From positions 199,753-263,752 of the forward strand of contig JAKBCE010000001.1 of the NCBI GenBank assembly GCA_021808195.1: 64,000 nucleotides of DNA. Direction: 5' to 3'. The DNA comes from Pseudomonadota bacterium. GTDB lineage: Bacteria > Pseudomonadota > Gammaproteobacteria > Steroidobacterales > Steroidobacteraceae. Below the pieces are notes generated by a model. It did not search any database. It was not told the origin of the DNA and worked only from the letters and a program-made list of their open reading frames with translations. Position 1 is the stretch's first letter, and each line of letters starts with the position of its first letter. This document shows, one piece after another, positions 1 to 8,552 of the stretch. Position numbers and translations under genes: made by a program.

Positions 1-1090
1 GCGCATAGCGCTGCACCAGAAAGCCGTAACCGAGGTCGGCCTTGTGCGCATCAAACTGCGCCATGGCACTGGCGTCCTGCGGATCGTGCGAAAGCGCCTT
101 CAGCGCCTCGACCGCCGGAATGCCGTTCTCGATTCTCCGTTCCGCGCGCTTCTCGAGCGTATCGATGGCCGGGACCGTGCCGGTGAGCGAGTGGGTGACC
201 AGCAGCGAGAGCACCGCCGGTACCTGCACCGCATCGAGATTGCGCTGCTCGGCCTGCTCCGGGATGGCGATGACATTAAACGGCATGGGCGCCGGTTCGC
301 TGCGCCACAGCCCTTCCATGGCAGCAAGCTTGGTCGGCTGCGCCTTGGCGTCCACGAACCCGAGCGCATCGCCGAGCGTCACCACGCCGATCGTGGCGAG
401 CACGCCAAACAGCACGGCGATGCGAAAGGAACGCTTGGCGAGGTCCATATGCCGCTTACGCAGCATGTAAAACGCACTCACCCCGGCGACGAACGCCGCG
501 CCGGTCACATAACCGGCGATGCTGGTATGGACGAACTTCGACTGCGCATCGGGACTGAAAATCAGCTGCTGAAAGCTGGTCAGATGCATCCGCATCGTGA
601 TCGGATCGAAGGCTGCGCCCCGAGGATTCTGCATGAAGCCGTTCGCGACCAGGATCCACAGCGCCGAGAGGTTCGAGCCGAGCGCCACCAGCCAGGTGAC
701 CGCCAGGTGTTGTCCCTTGGACAGACGTTGCCAGCCGAACACCATCAATCCGATGAAGGTCGACTCCATGAAGAAGGCCATGAGGCCCTCGATCGCGAGC
801 GGTGCGCCGAAGATGTCCCCGACGAAGCTCGAATAAAACGACCAGTTCGTGCCGAACTGAAACTCCATGGTGAGCCCGGTCGCAACGCCGAGCGCGAAGT
901 TGATCATGAACAACCGGCTCCAGAACATCGCCATCTGCTTGTAGATCGGCTTGCCGGTGGTGACGTAGACGGTCTCCATGGCCGCAAGCAGAAAGCTCAG
1001 CCCGAGCGTCAGGGGCACGAACAGAAAGTGATACAGCGCGGTCGCTGCGAACTGGATGCGGGACAGGTCAACAACGGTTCCGTTAATCAT
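1..1090 (-). CDS. cydA: Cytochrome bd ubiquinol oxidase subunit I, partial (C-terminus beyond window)
   Basis: This is the large subunit of the cytochrome bd quinol oxidase, an inner-membrane terminal oxidase that reduces O2 with electrons from quinol. The translation starts MINGTVVDLSR at ATG 1090, preceded by a GAGG-type ribosome site. The haem-ligand His lies in ALYHFLFVPLTLG (residue 21, matching His19 of E. coli), and the conserved AIEGLMAFFMEST segment carries the proton-channel glutamate. About 363 codons are visible against roughly 520 in the family, so the C-terminal third runs off the left edge. cydB would be expected further left. Identification is very secure from the motifs; nothing about regulation is readable. 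Confidence 0.96.
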   Translation of the reverse strand, partial: MINGTVVDLSRIQFAATALYHFLFVPLTLGLSFLLAAMETVYVTTGKPIYKQMAMFWSRLFMINFALGVATGLTMEFQFGTNWSFYSSFVGDIFGAPLAIEGLMAFFMESTFIGLMVFGWQRLSKGQHLAVTWLVALGSNLSALWILVANGFMQNPRGAAFDPITMRMHLTSFQQLIFSPDAQSKFVHTSIAGYVTGAAFVAGVSAFYMLRKRHMDLAKRSFRIAVLFGVLATIGVVTLGDALGFVDAKAQPTKLAAMEGLWRSEPAPMPFNVIAIPEQAEQRNLDAVQVPAVLSLLVTHSLTGTVPAIDTLEKRAERRIENGIPAVEALKALSHDPQDASAMAQFDAHKADLGYGFLVQRYA

Positions 1091-1500
1091 CGTTTCCACC
1101 CTCTGTGAGTGCGGCCGCCGCGGCCTGCGCACCGCGCGAGCAGACAGCGCGCGCGGGGTCGGACTCTGCGGCCGGATCGAACTGGGCGAGGAGCGCATCC
1201 CGAACGCACCAGACGGTGCGCGCCGTTACGCCTTGGCTGCGCACTGAAACTGCGTTGCGCTTTGTCATGGCCCGTGCAGATTAGTACAGGCGCACAGGCG
1301 CGGGAATGGCGACCGATACGCCCCCCGCTGCGGCAAGTACCGACTTGCGGATCGGGCGCAGCCACGGGCTGGACGGTGTGCTTGAACGGGACGGTATTTT
1401 CAATGACAATCCTCACACCTGGACGGGCCCCTCGAATGCGCAGCGCCATGGTTTGCCGCGGCTCCGTCCCCCATGACAGGCACTTTGGCGCGGTCAGTTG
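1091..1500. other. Intergenic region between divergent cydA and the ECF sigma gene
   Basis: About 410 bp separate the two divergent starts, so promoters for both are expected here. I could not find a convincing RpoE/ChrR-type promoter (TGATCC-like -35, TAAGA-like -10) or a good sigma-70 promoter by eye. A 61-codon minus-strand frame (1083-1268) overlaps the cydA start by 8 bp, but its Arg/Ala-rich translation matches no family I know. Confidence 0.4.
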
Positions 1501-2058
1501 ATGAACGACACGTCCACCGAGACCGAGACGCTCGAGCGACTGCTCTCCCGCACCGCGATGCGCGACCGCGCGGCATTCGCCCGGCTCTACGAGCTGACCT
1601 CCCCGCGGCTGTTTGGCCTGTGCGTGCGGATGTTGCGCGATCGCGGCGAGGCCGAGGAAGTGCTCCAGGAAGCCTTCATCTCCATCTGGCGCCGTGCGGA
1701 CGGCTATGACGCCACCCTCGCAAGCGCCAACACCTGGCTGACGACCCTGGTGCGCAACCGGGCCATAGACCGGCTGCGCCAGCGGCGCGAGGACACCCAC
1801 AGCGATCCGCTCGGCCTTGAGCAGCTACCCGATGAGAGCCGCGGACCGGCCGGCGAGGCCGAGGCGAGCGAGGATTACCGACGGCTCGAGCGTTGCCTTG
1901 GCCAGCTGGATTCAAAATACAGCCGCTCGGTGCGTGAAGCCTTCTTCAGCGGTGCTACGTATAAGGAATTGGCAATGCGGTGCGAAGTGCCGCTCGCCAC
2001 GATGAAAAGCTGGATCCGTAGGGCCCTTCTGCAATTGCGCACCTGCCTCGAGACATGA
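1501..2058 (+). CDS. ECF-family RNA polymerase sigma factor
   Basis: An alternative sigma factor of the extracytoplasmic function class, which directs RNA polymerase to a stress regulon when released from its anti-sigma partner. Region 2 is visible at about residues 20-90 (FARLYELTSPRLFGLCVRML, then EEVLQEAFISIWRRADGYD and a WLTTLVRNRAIDRLR helix). Region 4 with its helix-turn-helix (TYKELAMRCEVPLATMKSWI) is at about residues 140-175. At 185 aa it has the normal family length. ATG 1501 was chosen; an immediately upstream in-frame TTG is less likely. The stop overlaps the next ATG (ATGA), so it is co-translated with the anti-sigma gene and probably heads the operon running to 10224. Confidence 0.93.
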   Translation: MNDTSTETETLERLLSRTAMRDRAAFARLYELTSPRLFGLCVRMLRDRGEAEEVLQEAFISIWRRADGYDATLASANTWLTTLVRNRAIDRLRQRREDTHSDPLGLEQLPDESRGPAGEAEASEDYRRLERCLGQLDSKYSRSVREAFFSGATYKELAMRCEVPLATMKSWIRRALLQLRTCLET

Positions 2059-2834
2059 ATACGCCGCTCAACGAGGACGCTAGCGATCTGCGCTACGCCG
2101 AGTACGTGCTCGGGGTGCTCGATGCCGATGCACGCGCCGCCGTCGAGCAGGAGCTGGCTGACGGCGCCGCGGCGGCGAGCGCCGTCGCGGAGTGGGGACG
2201 GCGGCTCGCACCGCTCGCCGAGGCGATCGCGCCCGAGCCCCCCCCGCCCCGACTCTGGCAACGCATCCGTACGCGCCTCGAATTCGACGGACCGGATCCG
2301 GATCGCCGCATGCGGCTCTGGGACAATCTGCCGCTGTGGCACTGGCTGACGCTCGGCAGCGGGGCGTTGCTCGCGGCGGCCTGCGCCGCCCTGGTGTTCC
2401 TGCTCGTGCGCCGCCCTCCCACGCCGGCCATCCCCTACATGGCGGCCACCATCACCGAGAACGATGGCCAGGTGGGGTGGACCGCGACGATGGACATTGG
2501 CAAGGCGCGCATGATCGTGGTGCCGGCCACGCCGTTGCCGGTGCAGCCGAACCGCACACCCGAGCTGTGGCTCATTCCCCAGGGCGGACGACCGATTGCA
2601 GTCGGCCTGATCTCGACCCAGGCACCGATCACGCTGCGACTCAGCGCCACTCTGGTCGCACGCCTCGGGCCCACCGCGCGCCTTGCGGTCTCGATCGAGC
2701 CGCACGGTGGATCGCCCACCGGAGCACCCACCGGGCCGGTAATCGCCGCCGGTGCCATCGGCGCAGCGCCCGCCGCCGCCGGTCCTGCGGCAGCGGCTCT
2801 GCGCCTGCGCGCCTCGTTGCAACGGCCGGTCTGA
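2055..2834 (+). CDS. Anti-sigma factor, RskA/anti-sigma-K type
   Basis: A single-pass membrane anti-sigma factor predicted to hold the upstream ECF sigma factor inactive. The N-terminal cytoplasmic part (residues 1-90) has the RskA-like start with DLRYAEYVLGVLD. One membrane helix follows near residues 97-120 (TLGSGALLAAACAALVFLLV). The C-terminal periplasmic RskA domain shows TPELWLIPQGGRPIAVGL and the SIEPHGGSPTGAPTGPVI signature. I see no zinc-binding HxxxCxxC motif, so it is not a ChrR-type zinc anti-sigma even though the neighbouring genes recall a ChrR regulon. The last 30 residues are Ala/Pro-rich. It overlaps the sigma gene by 4 bp. Confidence 0.9.
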   Translation: MNTPLNEDASDLRYAEYVLGVLDADARAAVEQELADGAAAASAVAEWGRRLAPLAEAIAPEPPPPRLWQRIRTRLEFDGPDPDRRMRLWDNLPLWHWLTLGSGALLAAACAALVFLLVRRPPTPAIPYMAATITENDGQVGWTATMDIGKARMIVVPATPLPVQPNRTPELWLIPQGGRPIAVGLISTQAPITLRLSATLVARLGPTARLAVSIEPHGGSPTGAPTGPVIAAGAIGAAPAAAGPAAAALRLRASLQRPV

Positions 2835-2945
2835 GCCCTCCTCATCCCCGGGGAGCCCCCCGAAGCGCTGCGCGTCGGGTGCGGCGTGCATCCAAATGCT
2901 GTGCCGCTCCGTATAGCGCACCAGAGTCCCCACTGGTGCCCGACG

Positions 2946-3914
2946 ATGAGCGTGTATCCCGTACCTGCCCCCGTTCCCGCCGGCTCGGCCCGTCCGTCGC
3001 GCCGGGAAACGCTGCGCCGCTGGTTCGACACCCGCCAGAGCGGCAACCCGCTCGATCCGAGCCGCGCCGATCGCATCGATTGGCTGCGCGCGGTGCCCTT
3101 CATCCTGCTGCATCTGGGATGCCTCGGGGCCCTGTGGTGCGGCTTCTCGCCGACGGCACTGCTCGTGGCCGGCGTGCTCTATGCGGTGCGCATGTTCGCC
3201 ATCACCGGTTTTTATCATCGCGGCTTTTCGCATCGCGCATTTCGCGCCTCGCGCGGGGTGCAGTTGCTGTTTGCGCTGATTGGCGCCGCCTGTGTGCAGC
3301 GCGGCCCACTGTGGTGGGCCGCGCACCATCGCAATCATCACCGCAGCGCCGACACGGCGGGTGATCCGCACTCGCCCCGTGTGCATGGCTTTCTCTGGAG
3401 CCACATGGGTTGGTTCCTCACCCGAGGCGCCTTCGACACCGATCTGAAGCGCGTTGCCGATCTCGCCCGATATCCTGAACTGTGCTGGCTCGACCGCTTC
3501 GACATCGCAGTGCCCGTGTCGCTCGCGCTCGTGCTGTACGCGCTCGGCGCAGCGCTTCAGCGTTTCGCCCCGCAGCTCGGCACCGATGGTCCGCAGCTTC
3601 TGGTCTGGGGCTTTTTCGTCTCGACGGTGGTGCTGTTTCACGCCACCGTCACCATCAACTCGCTCGGCCACCGCTGGGGCTCGCGCCGCTTCCTCACCCC
3701 CGATGACAGCCGCAACAATTGGCTGCTGGCGCTGCTGACCTTCGGGGAAGGCTGGCACAACAATCACCATCGCTACCCGGCCACTGCCCGCCAGGGGTTC
3801 CTGTGGTGGGAGATCGATCTCACCTGGTATGGGCTGCGGCTGCTCGAGCGCCTCGGCCTGATCAGCGGGCTGAAACGACTGCCCGCGCACGTGCTCGAAT
3901 CCGCGGAGCGCTGA
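2946..3914 (+). CDS. Membrane fatty acyl desaturase (acyl-CoA/lipid delta-9 type)
   Basis: An integral-membrane di-iron desaturase that introduces a double bond in fatty acyl chains. All three histidine boxes are visible: HRGFSHR, HHRNHHR and HNNHHR, with hydrophobic segments between them. The 322-aa length fits the bacterial SCD/OLE1-like family. ATG 2946 (MSVYPV) was preferred over an in-frame ATG 60 bp upstream because the extra residues look non-coding. It sits about 110 bp after the anti-sigma gene and 4 bp before the FAD oxidoreductase, so it opens the lipid-modification part of the operon. It may supply the unsaturated chains that the downstream methyltransferases act on (inference). 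Confidence 0.92.
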   Translation: MSVYPVPAPVPAGSARPSRRETLRRWFDTRQSGNPLDPSRADRIDWLRAVPFILLHLGCLGALWCGFSPTALLVAGVLYAVRMFAITGFYHRGFSHRAFRASRGVQLLFALIGAACVQRGPLWWAAHHRNHHRSADTAGDPHSPRVHGFLWSHMGWFLTRGAFDTDLKRVADLARYPELCWLDRFDIAVPVSLALVLYALGAALQRFAPQLGTDGPQLLVWGFFVSTVVLFHATVTINSLGHRWGSRRFLTPDDSRNNWLLALLTFGEGWHNNHHRYPATARQGFLWWEIDLTWYGLRLLERLGLISGLKRLPAHVLESAER

Positions 3915-3918
3915 GGCC

Positions 3919-5190
3919 ATGCGGATCGCAGTCATCGGCGCAGGCATCGCCGGGCTCGCCTCGAGCTGGCGGCTCTCAGCGCGACACGAGGTCACGCTGT
4001 ACGAGGCGAATGCGTACTTCGGCGGGCACACCCACACCCACCAGATCACCCTGGCCGGCCGCCAGTACGCGGTCGACTCCGGATTCATCGTATTCAGCCC
4101 CCGGCATTACCCGCTGTTCAGCGCGCTGCTCGATGAGCTGCAGGTGGCCTCGCAGCCGACCACCATGAGCTTCTCCGTGCGCAACGAGGCGAGCGGGCTC
4201 GAGTACAACGCCACCCGGGTCGATACGCTGTTCTGCCAGCGGCGCAACCTGTTCTCGCCGCGTTTCCTCGGCATGGTGCGCGATCTGCTGCGCTTTTACC
4301 GCGAGGCGCCGGCGCTGCTCGAGGCGGAGGAGCCGGGCCCGACGCTCGCGGAGTATCTGGCCGCGGGCCGCTACGGCGCGGCCTTTCGCGACGATCATCT
4401 CGTACCCATGGCTTCGGCACTGTGGTCCTCACCGCCGAGTTGCATCCTGTCGTTTCCCGCCCGCTATCTGGTGCAGTTCATGGCCAACCACCAGATGCTC
4501 TCGGTGCGCGGCCGCCCGGAATGGCGCGTGGTTTGTGGTGGATCGGCCAGCTACGTGCGGGCGCTGCGGGCGCGCTGGCGCGTGCAGGAGCGGCTCGCCT
4601 GCCCGGTGCAGAGCGTACGCCGCGATGCCCATGGGGTCAGCGTGACCCACACCGCAGGTACCGAGCGCTTCGACCAGGTCGTACTCGCCTGTCACAGCGA
4701 TCAGGCTTTGGCGCTGCTGGCGGATGCAAGTCCCGCCGAGCGAACCGTCCTGGGTGCGATCGCGTATCAGCCGAACGAGGCGGTCCTGCACACCGACGCC
4801 TCACTCCTGCCGCGCAATCCCAAGGCCTGGGCGGCATGGAACGCGCACGTGCCACGCGAGCCGGACGCACCCTGCACGGTGAGCTATTGCATGAACCTGC
4901 TGCAGGGACTCAACGCACCGCAGCCGCTCATCGTCACACTCAATCGCAGCGCAGCGATCGATCCGGCCAAGGTGCTGCGCAGCATCCGCTATGCGCATCC
5001 GGTTCACACCCATGCGGCAGTCGCGGCACAGCGCCGGCGCACCGAGATCCAAGGCGTCAACCGCACGTGGTTCGCCGGCGCCTACTGGGGCTGGGGCTTT
5101 CACGAAGACGGCATGCGCAGCGCCCACGCCGTGGTCGACGCCCTGGATGCAAGCCCGGACTGCGGAGCATCGCGCAAGGACGCGGCATGA
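3919..5190 (+). CDS. NAD(P)/FAD-dependent oxidoreductase (amine-oxidase fold)
   Basis: A flavoprotein of the amine-oxidase/protoporphyrinogen-oxidase fold (COG2907-like). The N-terminal Rossmann motif is IGAGIAGLASSW, followed by an acidic residue in LYEANAYFGGHTHTH. The C-terminal FAD-binding segment includes TWFAGAYWGWGFHEDG, characteristic of this subfamily. Length is 423 aa. Members regularly sit beside DUF1365 and a CFA-synthase-like methyltransferase, including in the singlet-oxygen regulon of Rhodobacter. The substrate is probably a membrane lipid acyl chain (inference). The stop overlaps the following ATG by 4 bp, indicating translational coupling. Confidence 0.9.
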   Translation: MRIAVIGAGIAGLASSWRLSARHEVTLYEANAYFGGHTHTHQITLAGRQYAVDSGFIVFSPRHYPLFSALLDELQVASQPTTMSFSVRNEASGLEYNATRVDTLFCQRRNLFSPRFLGMVRDLLRFYREAPALLEAEEPGPTLAEYLAAGRYGAAFRDDHLVPMASALWSSPPSCILSFPARYLVQFMANHQMLSVRGRPEWRVVCGGSASYVRALRARWRVQERLACPVQSVRRDAHGVSVTHTAGTERFDQVVLACHSDQALALLADASPAERTVLGAIAYQPNEAVLHTDASLLPRNPKAWAAWNAHVPREPDAPCTVSYCMNLLQGLNAPQPLIVTLNRSAAIDPAKVLRSIRYAHPVHTHAAVAAQRRRTEIQGVNRTWFAGAYWGWGFHEDGMRSAHAVVDALDASPDCGASRKDAA

Positions 5191-5966
5191 GCGTTGCGCA
5201 CACACTGAACAGTGCGGTGTACGAGGGTGTCGTGCGCCACTGGCGCCTCGAGCCGCGACGGCACGCGTTCGGCTACCGCATTACGCAGCTGTTGCTCGAT
5301 CTCGATGAGCTCGAACAGGTATTCGCCACCCGGTGGCTGTGGTCGCTCGAGCGGCGCAATCTCGCTGAGTTTCGCCGCACCGATTACCTTGGACCGACCT
5401 CGCTGCCGCTCGCCGAAGCGGCCCGCACGCTGGTCGCACAACACACCGGCACGCGACCGGCCGGACCGGTGCGACTGCTGGCTCATCTGCGCTATGGCGG
5501 CTACATCTTCAACCCCGTGAGCTTCTATTACTGCCATGAGGTGGGCGGGGAGCTCGCAGCGATCGTTGCCGAGATCACCAACACGCCGTGGAAGGAGCGT
5601 CACGCCTACGTCCTGCCGCTCTCCCAGGCGCAGCGCCGAGGCCGCCACTGGTGCTGGGAGTTCGACAAGACTTTTCACGTCTCGCCGTTCCTGCCACTCG
5701 AGCGCACCTACCAGTGGCGCTTCAGCGCACCGGCAGAGCGACTGCGCGTGCACATGTCGGTACAGCGCAGCGGCGCGCGCGAACTCGAGGCCGACCTCGA
5801 TCTGACCCGACGCGCGCTGACGGGCGCGAGCCTCGCCCGTGTGCTGTGGCGATTTCCTCTGATGAGCACCCAGGTGATCGGGGCAATTTATTGGCAGGCG
5901 CTGCGTCTGTGGCTGAAGCACACGCCGGTCTACGACCATCCTCAACGTCTACGAGGTTCCGCATGA
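5187..5966 (+). CDS. DUF1365 domain protein
   Basis: A conserved 259-aa protein of the DUF1365 family, biochemical role unproven. Diagnostic parts are VYEGVVRHWRLEPRRHAFGYR at the start (read in pieces), the LLAHLRYGGYIFNPVSFYYC segment and KTFHVSPFLPLERTYQWRF. ATG 5187 overlaps the upstream stop (ATGA) and the gene's own stop overlaps the next ATG (ATGA). It therefore lies in a rigid FAD oxidoreductase-DUF1365-methyltransferase block that recurs in many proteobacteria. That context suggests it assists methyl-branched, cyclopropane or furan fatty-acid formation in membrane phospholipids; this is inference. Confidence 0.9.
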   Translation: MSVAHTLNSAVYEGVVRHWRLEPRRHAFGYRITQLLLDLDELEQVFATRWLWSLERRNLAEFRRTDYLGPTSLPLAEAARTLVAQHTGTRPAGPVRLLAHLRYGGYIFNPVSFYYCHEVGGELAAIVAEITNTPWKERHAYVLPLSQAQRRGRHWCWEFDKTFHVSPFLPLERTYQWRFSAPAERLRVHMSVQRSGARELEADLDLTRRALTGASLARVLWRFPLMSTQVIGAIYWQALRLWLKHTPVYDHPQRLRGSA

Positions 5967-7243
5967 ATTCCGTCGCCGCCGACTTGAACCGCCCGCGCAC
6001 CGGTGCGCTCGATCGCTTCCTGCGTGCACGGCTGCTCGCTCGCCTCAGTGCGCTGCAGCATGGCCGGCTCGAGCTGCGCGATGCGCACGGCAGCCTTCTC
6101 ATGGGCCGCGGCGTCGACGGACCGCACGTGCGCCTTGAGGTGCTCGATCCGGCGTTCTATCGGATGGTCGCCGCCAGCGGCAGTGTCGGGGCCGGGGAGG
6201 CCTACATGGCCGGACTGTGGCGCTGTTCGGCGCCCGGACTGGACGAGTCCGATGCACTAGTAGCGCTGGTACGGCTGCTGGTGCGCAACCGCAATCTGCT
6301 CGATGGGCTCGAGAGCGGCTGGGCGCACCTCGCCGGCGCCGTGCGGCGCCTCTGGCACACAAGTCGAAACAACACCCGCACCGGAAGCCAGCGCAACATC
6401 GCCGCGCACTATGATCTCGGCAACGAGTTCTTCGAACAGTTCCTCTCGAGGGATCTGATGTACTCCTCGGCACTGTGGCTCGAGGCGACCGACACGCTCG
6501 ATGTGGCCTCGGCGCGCAAGCTCGAGGCGGTGTGCCGGCGGCTGGCATTGCGCCGCGATGATCACTTGCTCGAGATCGGTACCGGCTGGGGCAGCCTCGC
6601 GCTGCACGCGGCGCGCCATTACGGCTGCCGGGTGACGACCACGACCATCTCCCGCCGGCAATATGAGCTCGCGCGCGAGCGGGTGCGCGCCGCCGGTCTC
6701 ACCGGGCGGATCGAGGTATTGCTTAAGGATTACCGCGATCTCACCGGTCAGTACGACAAGCTGGTCTCGATCGAGATGATCGAGGCGGTCGGCGCCGATC
6801 ACCTCGAGGAGTACTTCAGTGCCATCGACCGTCTGCTCGCGCCGCATGGCGTGGCGCTGCTGCAGGCGATCACCATCGAGGATCACCGCTACGCGCAGGC
6901 CTTGCGCGCGGTGGACTTCATCAAGCGGCATGTGTTTCCGGGCAGCTTCATTCCCTCCGTGCACGCCATGCTCGCGGCCAAGACCCGCGCAAGCGACCTC
7001 GCCCTGGTCGAGTTCGAGGATTTCGGGGACTCCTATGCGCGCACGCTCGAGGCGTGGCGCAGACGCTTCCTGTCGCGGCTCGCGGCGGTGCGCGCGCTCG
7101 GCTTCGATGAGCCGTTCATCCGATTGTGGGAATTCTATCTGGCCTATTGTGAAGGGGGGTTTCGCGAGCGCTCGATCGGGGTCGCGCACCTGAAGTTCGC
7201 CAAGCCTCTCTGGCGTCACGAGCGCGCGGAGCGTGCCGCGTGA
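5963..7243 (+). CDS. cfa: Cyclopropane-fatty-acyl-phospholipid synthase family methyltransferase
   Basis: A SAM-dependent enzyme of the CFA synthase family, acting on double bonds of phospholipid acyl chains. The 426-aa product has the N-terminal lipid-binding part, NIAAHYDLGNEFFEQFL with MYSSALW, the SAM-binding LLEIGTGWGSLALHAA, and the C-terminal catalytic region with SIEMIEAVG, FPGSFIPS and the YCEGGFRER end typical of true CFA synthases. It overlaps both neighbours by 4 bp. It could make cyclopropane rings or only methylate the chain, as the related Rhodobacter enzyme in furan fatty-acid synthesis is thought to; sequence alone cannot decide. A second, more divergent paralogue is at 8552-9649. 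Confidence 0.93.
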   Translation: MNSVAADLNRPRTGALDRFLRARLLARLSALQHGRLELRDAHGSLLMGRGVDGPHVRLEVLDPAFYRMVAASGSVGAGEAYMAGLWRCSAPGLDESDALVALVRLLVRNRNLLDGLESGWAHLAGAVRRLWHTSRNNTRTGSQRNIAAHYDLGNEFFEQFLSRDLMYSSALWLEATDTLDVASARKLEAVCRRLALRRDDHLLEIGTGWGSLALHAARHYGCRVTTTTISRRQYELARERVRAAGLTGRIEVLLKDYRDLTGQYDKLVSIEMIEAVGADHLEEYFSAIDRLLAPHGVALLQAITIEDHRYAQALRAVDFIKRHVFPGSFIPSVHAMLAAKTRASDLALVEFEDFGDSYARTLEAWRRRFLSRLAAVRALGFDEPFIRLWEFYLAYCEGGFRERSIGVAHLKFAKPLWRHERAERAA

Positions 7244-7764
7244 GTGCGCTGCTGACCTTCGTCGGTTATGAACTGGTGTGGTGTGCCGCGGTCATCGGCG
7301 CCGGGCACGGGCTCGCCTGGCCCGGCCTCGGCGCCGCGTGCGTGTTCATCGGCTGGCGGCTCACCGTCTCGCCGCAACGGCGCGTGGAGGCGGCACTGCT
7401 CGCCGTGTCGCTCGCCATGGGTACGCTGCTCGAGAACTGCTGGGTGCGCACCGGGTTGATCCACTACGCGGCCGCCTGGCCGTTCGCGTTCGCGCCCGCC
7501 TGGCTGCTTGCGCTATGGGCAGCTTTCGGCCTGACCATCGTGCCGCTGTTCGGTTACCTGCATACGCGCCCCGCGCTCGCCGCGCTGCTCGGGGCCATCG
7601 GCGGACCGCTCTCGTATTCGGCAGCTGCGCGCGGCTGGCACGCAGTGATGTTTCCACCGCGACCGGCGCTCAGTCTGCTCGCCCTGGCACTTGGCTGGGC
7701 CGCCGCACTGCCGGCGCTCACCGCCCTGGCACGGCGCTGGCTCCCCGCGCGGGGTGTCGCATGA
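7240..7764 (+). CDS. DUF2878 membrane protein
   Basis: A small integral-membrane protein (174 aa) of the DUF2878 family, function unknown. About five hydrophobic segments are visible, with the family-like stretch LENCWVRTGLIHY near residues 65-78. The start is GTG 7240, overlapping the upstream stop as GTGA; the downstream ATG overlaps its own stop. DUF2878 genes are commonly found next to CFA-synthase and DUF1295 genes, as here, so it probably serves the same lipid modification at the inner membrane (inference). Confidence 0.85.
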   Translation: MSALLTFVGYELVWCAAVIGAGHGLAWPGLGAACVFIGWRLTVSPQRRVEAALLAVSLAMGTLLENCWVRTGLIHYAAAWPFAFAPAWLLALWAAFGLTIVPLFGYLHTRPALAALLGAIGGPLSYSAAARGWHAVMFPPRPALSLLALALGWAAALPALTALARRWLPARGVA

Positions 7765-8552
7765 GTCCCGCCCGCGCGCTCGGTGTGCTCTGGGCATTGT
7801 CGGCTGCGGTGATGTGCCTCGGCTGGCTGTGGCAGCGCCGCCGGCACAATGCAGGTATCGCTGATGTGTTGTGGGCAATGCTGCTCGTCAGCGGCGCTTG
7901 GCTGTTGGCCGCCGTCGGCGCCGGTGCACTCACGGCGCGTGTGTCCCTCGCCCTGCTCGGCGGCCTGTGGGGCATGCGCCTGGCGCGGCATCTTGCCAGG
8001 CGCGTGCGCGGCGAGCCGGAAGATGGCCGCTATCAGGCGCTGCGTGCCCGCTGGCGCGGTGCGCAGGGGCGCTGGTTTGCGTTCTTCCAGATGCAGGCGG
8101 TCTCGATCCCGCTGTTCGCGCTGCCGTTCGTCGCGGTCGCCGCCAATGCTCATTTGCGGCCGCCGTGGCTCGCCGCCGGCGCACTCATCGGGCTCCTCGG
8201 AGTGCTCGGTGAGTCGCTCGCGGACCGACAGCTCGCGCGCTTCCGTGCCGCACCCGGCCATCGCGGGCGCACCTGCCGAGCCGGCCTGTGGCGCTACTCA
8301 CGCCACCCCAACTATTTCTTCGAATGGCTGCACTGGTTCGCCTACGTAGCCTGGTCGGTCGGTTCGCCCTACGCACCGCTCGCCTGGCTCGGTCCGCTCA
8401 CTATGTACGTATTCCTGCGCTTTCTGAGTGGCGTGCCCTGGACCGAACAGCAGGCCGTGCGCACCCGGGGAGCCGACTATCTCGACTATCAGCGCAGCAC
8501 CTCGCCGTTTTTTCCTTGGTTCCCCCGCCGTCTGCCACCAGGAGCCGATTGA
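7761..8552 (+). CDS. DUF1295 membrane protein (steroid 5-alpha-reductase-like fold)
   Basis: An integral-membrane protein of 263 aa related to the steroid 5-alpha-reductase/isoprenylcysteine methyltransferase superfamily, whose members act on double bonds or carboxyl groups of lipids. The C-terminal half has the family hallmark LWRYSRHPNYFFEWLHW near residues 177-193 and a conserved NADPH-site-like region before it. Several hydrophobic helices precede this. The start ATG 7761 overlaps the previous stop, and the stop overlaps the next start (TGATG). In this operon it is a candidate reductase acting on unsaturated or methylated acyl chains; that role is inferred from context. Confidence 0.88.
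   Translation: MSPARALGVLWALSAAVMCLGWLWQRRRHNAGIADVLWAMLLVSGAWLLAAVGAGALTARVSLALLGGLWGMRLARHLARRVRGEPEDGRYQALRARWRGAQGRWFAFFQMQAVSIPLFALPFVAVAANAHLRPPWLAAGALIGLLGVLGESLADRQLARFRAAPGHRGRTCRAGLWRYSRHPNYFFEWLHWFAYVAWSVGSPYAPLAWLGPLTMYVFLRFLSGVPWTEQQAVRTRGADYLDYQRSTSPFFPWFPRRLPPGAD

Noticed and set aside
44..1108. Long plus-strand frame opposite cydA
   Set aside because: It is the antisense of a clear cydA; the translation is Arg/His-rich with no domain.
1083..1268. 61-codon minus-strand frame overlapping the cydA start
   Set aside because: Composition is unlike a membrane subunit (CydX/CydP-type) and no ribosome site is evident; kept only as a note.
1875..4088. 737-codon minus-strand frame
   Set aside because: It lies antisense to sigma, anti-sigma and desaturase genes that have intact motifs; long shadow frames are expected at this GC content.
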